From Russula earlei (lineage: Eukaryota; Basidiomycota; Agaricomycetes; Russulales; Russulaceae), in NCBI GenBank assembly GCA_025769875.1, contig JAGFNK010001289.1, positions 1-11,497 of the forward strand: 11,497 nucleotides of DNA. The letters are read 5' to 3'. Made by a program: the position numbers and the translations under genes. This document shows positions 7,302-11,497 of the stretch, in pieces. Below the pieces are notes generated by a model. It did not search any database and had not been told where the DNA came from. It was given only the letters and a program-made list of their open reading frames with translations. The stretch's first letter is position 1. Each line of letters opens with the position of its first letter.

Positions 7302-10300
7302 TCAGTTGTGATTTCCAATCAAGATGACATGACTGACTTGGGTCAGTGGTTTCATCACCAGGATCTGGTGGTCCCAGTCTCAGTAAATAGCATGGTAGAT
7401 GTCGCGATTTCCTGGCACTATTGTTACTTCTTTCTGTGTCTCCAATGACCACAGATTTGCACCAAAATCTGGGTAACGTGCAAAAGGGTTCAGAAGAGAT
7501 GTCGGAGGAGCAAGATAGCAGTGAACAGCTAGGAATAGCTTTTCTTTGCTATCCTGTATAAGGAATATTGCACAGACGATTCCCAGAACCAGGGAATTAG
7601 CACTACCTGTGTCTTGGAAGAAAATGACACCATGTCTCTTTGACATGTGATAAGTCGTAAATTCACGGCCGTAAATTGTCACCCTGTCCTGGAAGTTGAC
7701 TCCATCCTGAAAATTCCCCAATTCACATTGCAGATTGCTCTTGTACTTGTTCATTGCATTGTTAATAATGTCACTTAGTGGCCTTAATCTCAGTGTAGCC
7801 ACCTTTGAGGATTCATCTATGCAGCTGTCATCTCCCTGTCCCAAAGTATCTTAGTCGAGTGCATACCTGTTTTCTTACTGCCGAATGGACATTCCCTGAT
7901 TGTGATGTTATCTTTCCATGCATCCAGACAGCATAAACATTGAATAGTTGCCTGCATGGTCGACTTGGCAGAGAAGGCTGCAAACATACCCTTCTCCATT
8001 TTGCCTTTGTTTCTCGTAAGTGTGTTGCAACCGGAGGAAAGGAGTCTCACATACCTGGCTTATTGTTCGTGTTTGAGCGCTGCAAATCACCTATGACCCT
8101 TTCGAATGGAAACATCCACCAGCCCTGAACAGGGCCATATAAACAAAGGTAATTGCCAACAAGGAGGGCATTGAGATGGTTGGGGCAGAAACACTGGGTG
8201 GGTCGGAGCTCCCTCAGCATTTTAAGGTAATTTTTCATGGTCTTCTTATATTCTTCGATGTGCTTGGCTGATATATGTTGAGACATTGCCCATCTGATTG
8301 CAGTGGTGAGTAGGAAAGTACTCTGCACCAGTTTTGCCCTGTATTTGTCCACCTGCGCCCCTGATGCATGTCACAGTGTCTCAATTTGAAGCAGCAACAC
8401 TGTTATGTTGAACTCGAAGCATGATCTCCATTCATCAGCCTTCAGCTTACCATGTGATACCTGCCCTAAATTAGTAGGAGGGGCCACGTGCCAGTGAGGG
8501 CATGTAGTAGCCACTATGTCATCCCAAATAACCCTCAAGTCATTCGGAGAAATCCCCACTCCTTGCAATGTCTTCAAACCCCTCTGTCCTTTAGCAATCT
8601 CCTTTACGATGCCTTCGCCAACAATGTCTGAGACAGAAGACCTCACCCGATTTGAGAGGGATTCCTAAGTTACTCCCCCATATGAGCATATGTAGTGAGA
8701 TACAAGTATGTCTCATACCTTAATGCACTTGATTAGATCTTCTTTACAGGGTTCACCAGACTGCTTCATGCCAATGCCCCTTTCATCACAAAGGACCTTC
8801 AGCACATCAACCGATAACGTTGTCAGATCAACAGACTTGGGCCTGGTATGCAGTAGTATCTTTCTTGTGGCTTCTAAGTCTGACATTGCCTTTGCAAGTT
8901 TTGGCTTGCACGTTCCTGCCAAGTCCATCCCGAGCACTGTTCGTGCATGGTATTGCAATAAGCCGATGAAGAAGAGGTGCATGCAGTCCACAGGGACCAT
9001 GGTGGTAGGGTCCCAGTATTCTAGTTCCATCAGGACTGAGTGATGCACGCCAGTTGTGCTGTATAGCCACTTCCGTTCCTTCTGTGACATTGCATTCCAC
9101 CATTTCTGGCCATTGTCTTGAACCTCCTGAATAGTGCGCATGCTCCATGAGTCTGGATCCTCCTCTTTTGCAGTATTCCTATCAATGAAGTTTGAAATAC
9201 CCATGATCTTCCGAGCCATTGGCAGGTCATTTACTGAGAGGGCGATTGCTGAGTGGACAAGTCGGCCATAAGGATAATCATGCATCTTGTATATTTCTCC
9301 ATGTGCCCAGGATTCCTTCATGACTTTGACAAGGGGACGTAAGAACTGGTCAATTTCCTTGCCTGAAGGCTCGTGAGGCCCAGGGATGATGCCAACAAGG
9401 CAGAGGTTTTCATGTTTATGCCACATGTCTGGTGGCAATAGGAGGCAGGACAGGACTATAGAACCCACAGACGCAACCTTCCCAGCGATCTTATTATGAT
9501 ATGGGTTGAAGAAATCCACAGAGAGACACCACAATAGGCGAAGTTTGTCATGTTGTCCACCAGAGAGGAAAGGTATGCCATCTGGCCCTTTGAGTGCCCT
9601 GACGCCATCTGCAATGACAATATCATCAACAGTCCCAGTGCGCATGTGCTCTCGAGATCATTTAAGCGCAGCCTCTACCCCTGGTCTGGACAACAGGCAT
9701 GCTACAAAGTCAAGGAAGTCTTGCATAACAAAGGGATGCTTAGGTACGCAAATGCTCTTCCCATCCGGTGTTGACCCCACTCTGAGGAGGTCAAATCTAC
9801 CTCAAACTTGACATGGCTTGCTGGTGCAATCATATGGATAAACTGCAATTCCATCTTCATCTTGTGAAGGATACATGGAACTACATGCTGGGCAGCATGC
9901 ATACGTGATAGTCTTTGGTACTCCAAGCAATTTCCGAGCAACCCTGATGTCGCTTGGAAAGGTTAGGAGGATCTGCTCATTGGTATTTGACAAGCTGGCC
10001 CTTGACTTTCTGAAGACCTCCTTAAGTGATTTGAGCCTGATGTTGCTCAACTTTCGAGTTGAGTGGTCCAGAGTGTCCTGGACAAGCAGTTCAAACAGAC
10101 TTCGCAGTAGGAGTGAGTCATGTTCTGCCAAGCTGCAAATGAATTCATCTGTTGCTAATGTCAGTGTGTGCGTATGTCCACAGCTGAGATCCTCACTCAG
10201 CGGTTCTGCACCAATTATCCTCCGTGTTGAGACCAACTTGCCTGTGTCAGCAAGGAGTACTCCTTTCAAGTCATTCACGTCCTCAATATTGTCAAGACTC

Positions 10301-10302
10301 AC
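7302..10302 (-). pseudogene. Tnp2-type (CACTA-like, Transposase_21) transposase, 5'-truncated, four in-frame TGAs
   Basis: Transposase of the Tnp2/Transposase_21 family. The coding path is 10302-8719, 8664-8055, 8004-7879 and 7835-7302, with introns 8665-8718, 8005-8054 and 7836-7878. Markers in order: a Cys-rich YACCPACSSMYP near 9895; VDFFNPYHNKIAGK then VGSIVLSCLLLPP (about 9520-9435); GIIPGPHEPSGKEIDQFLRPL; YPYGRLVHSAI; LEYWDPTTMVPVDCMHLFFI, with the D of D-x-M-H at 8986-8988; HGKLKADEWR; GPVQGWW then FERVIGDLQ; and a C-terminal PFARYPDFGANLW block. TGAs at 9802-9804, 9658-9660, 8371-8373 and 7380-7382 are each followed by matching sequence in the same frame; no TAA or TAG occurs. The last exon joins one base out of frame, so an indel or different splice site lies near 7880. 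The segment between ARKIMGISNF and DRNTAKEEDPDSW is shorter than in relatives and lacks the usual Cys pair. The N-terminus is missing, with LTR-like DNA instead. Inactive. Confidence 0.85.
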
Positions 10303-10523
10303 TGTTGAACTATCCAGTTCAAGAGCGAGGGATAAGCTCGAAGACGAGTCGATAGACGTCCAAGACCGCGTGGGCAAGGAGTAGAACCCAGAGGAGCAAC
10401 AAATACCAGAGAGGTATTGTTACTGTGAGAGTAGAACAATCACGCAGGGAAGAGGCCAGGATAGTCACAAGGGGATGGTCCTTTAAAGGAGTATCCCAGG
10501 AATGGAGAGTGCCGTAAACAAAT

Positions 10524-10543
10524 GGACAGTCTGAGGACTGTCC
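10524..10543. repeat. Perfect 8-nt inverted repeat in the LTR-like block
   Basis: GGACAGTC and GACTGTCC are separated by TGAG. On the minus strand it follows the AATAAA, so it could form a stem-loop at the RNA 3' end or in the leader. Confidence 0.7.
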
Positions 10544-10630
10544 GCTACTTTATTGAGCGCTTATATACTACAAGAGAGTTGCTAAATAGGGAACGAGTCA
10601 TAACCTTGTTATCAAGCACAATAGAGTGAT

Positions 10631-10718
10631 GAGTAAGAAGTCGGAGGACGCTTACTGAGCATGCTCAGTCATGCTCAGTAAGCTGCTGAGTAAGAAGCTT
10701 CCCTTGATGAGTAAGAGC
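10631..10718. repeat. Hairpin plus GAGTAAGA repeat cluster
   Basis: CTTACTGAGCATG (10651-10663) and CATGCTCAGTAAG (10670-10682) form a perfect 13-nt inverted repeat with a 6-nt spacer. GAGTAAGA occurs at 10631, 10688 and 10709. In the LTR reading this lies upstream of the TATA box, where repeated motifs commonly bind transcription factors. Confidence 0.75.
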
Positions 10719-10860
10719 TTCCATTGTCCACGTGTTCACTGCTCTAGTACACGTGCAAGCACCTGATTCATTTCCTGTTAGTTAGTTTAGGGCCGGTCAT
10801 TTGAGGACTTGTAGTTTGGTTATGGAATAGTGTTATCTTATAAGGCCCTTTATATAGTTC

Positions 10861-11050
10861 TATTAGGGTCCTTAGAGTCGACCCTAATACTTCTATTAAG
10901 GTCCTTAGTGTTGCCTTATAGTTCGTTCTATAGTTATTAGAGTTGGTCTAATAACGCGTTGTAGGGCTTTTGATACTAGGTTAGTGCCTATTGTAGAGTT
11001 CCTAGGGTCGTTCCAAATGGTCCTTAGGAAGGCTCTAATACTGTCCTTAG
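10861..11050. repeat. Palindrome and GTCCTTAG short-repeat region
   Basis: TATTAGGGTC (10861-10870) and GACCCTAATA (10880-10889) are perfect inverted arms. GTCCTTAG occurs four times (about 10868, 10901, 11020 and 11043), often next to CTAATA. It looks like diverged short repeats of unknown origin. Confidence 0.6.
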
Positions 11051-11497
11051 TTGCTAGAAGGGTTGCCTTTAAGTGGGGCTTGCTGTATGTCGATTGTGCC
11101 GAGAATCGCTCGCGCAACAATGCGCGCGCGATATTGTGGACACCTCTACTCACCCCTTTTGCTCGTGTGAACAGGGTGGCATCATAGAGGCTGGGTTTCC
11201 TCCTATAAGGGAGGGTCCTTCAAGGGTCCTCCCCGGGGAATGGTTCATGACAAATATTCTTCTGTAAGTACATCTTCAGGCCTTCCTTCATGGTCATTCC
11301 TAGTGAACCAACTGGAAACCAGAGTGTATTGATGGCCACCAACGTTGTCTCCATGTTTGTTCGGTGCATTTTGATCACGTTACTGTCGTTTTCACGTGAC
11401 CTTGCACTTGCCATTTTTGGATGTCATTTCAAGTGCGAAATCAAAACTGCTATATCTCAACAGCTTCTCAACAGATTGCCTTGAAACTTTGACAGTA
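11051..11497. other. Unassigned right-end sequence
   Basis: No gene recognised. Reading frames are no longer than 67 codons and show no domain. A GCGCGCGCG run lies near 11122-11130. The last 100 bases are AT-rich and non-coding in appearance. It may be more transposon DNA or intergenic host DNA. Confidence 0.4.

Larger units (their letters stand above)
5560..10302. mobile_element. Decayed CACTA-like (Tnp2) DNA transposon
   Basis: The + strand accessory gene and the - strand Tnp2 gene converge, and the whole tract is CpG-poor, so I treat it as one element. Terminal inverted repeats were not found. The right part is lost at the LTR-like sequence and the left limit is a guess from composition. 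Confidence 0.5.
10303..10761 (-). mobile_element. Probable LTR (solo or truncated) of a retrotransposon
   Basis: Read on the minus strand, the block contains a repeat-rich upstream part, TATATAA (plus 10561-10567) and AATAAA (plus 10549-10554), then a non-coding CT-rich tail, an arrangement like U3-R-U5. On the + strand it can be bounded as TGTTGAAC (10303) to CAAGCA (10761), i.e. TG...CA, but the adjacent 5-mers (CTCAC and CCTGA) do not match, so the limits are tentative. The open frame continuing here from Tnp2 has no ATG and looks like chance readthrough. No gag or pol sequence is in the window. Insertion into the Tnp2 gene would explain the transposase's missing N-terminus. Confidence 0.5.

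Noticed and set aside
2232..9804. TGA read as selenocysteine or a reassigned codon
   Set aside because: Decayed transposon genes with additional frameshifts are explained by mutation; the host-type gene ends normally with TAG.
10303..10377. N-terminal extension of the Tnp2 reading frame
   Set aside because: It begins without an ATG, is Ser/Leu-rich low complexity, and lies inside LTR-like sequence.
10298..10766. Target-site duplication for the LTR-like block
   Set aside because: CTCAC and CCTGA flanking the best TG...CA limits do not match.
10863..10868. TTAGGG telomere-type motif
   Set aside because: Single copy forming one arm of a palindrome; no tandem array.

Overview
The window looks like nuclear DNA of a filamentous basidiomycete, most likely an Agaricomycete (mushroom-type fungus). 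The reasons are very short introns (43-54 nt) with GT...AG ends, DNA-transposon families typical of mushroom genomes, and a mix of CpG-rich host-like DNA with strongly CpG-depleted transposon DNA. Genus and species cannot be read from the sequence.

Layout. (1) 1-2615: a PIF/Harbinger-type DNA transposon, cut by the left edge. It has two convergent genes: a Myb/SANT-like DNA-binding protein on + (3-1084, two introns, open to its stop) and a DDE transposase on - (2615-1194, two introns). The transposase is broken by a premature TGA and a +1 frameshift in a 7-base homopolymer, but it keeps its catalytic D, D and E with 48 residues between the second D and the E. (2) 2640-4553: CpG-rich, partly pyrimidine-rich DNA without a recognisable gene. 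(3) 4554-5158: a TATA-driven host gene for a 118-residue secreted, lysine/arginine-rich, cysteine-free protein. It has three exons in three reading frames. Its two 50-nt introns differ at only 3 positions, although the exons around them differ. (4) 5159-5560: CCGG-rich inverted-repeat DNA. (5) 5560-10302: remains of a second DNA transposon, again with two convergent genes: a broken accessory gene on + (6330-7027, with a GTSDDETDD motif) and a broken Tnp2 (CACTA-like, Transposase_21) transposase on - (about 10302-7302). (6) 10303 to about 10761: LTR-like DNA in minus orientation lying against the truncated 5' part of the Tnp2 gene. (7) 10800-11497: palindromic and short-repeat DNA, then nothing recognised.

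Themes. Both DNA transposons pair a + strand partner gene with a - strand transposase, tail to tail. All five in-frame nonsense codons in the two transposases are TGA, which together with CpG depletion suggests decay by CGA-to-TGA transitions. The observation most worth following is the pair of near-identical introns in the secreted-protein gene, which resembles recent intron copying (introner-like) or homogenisation.
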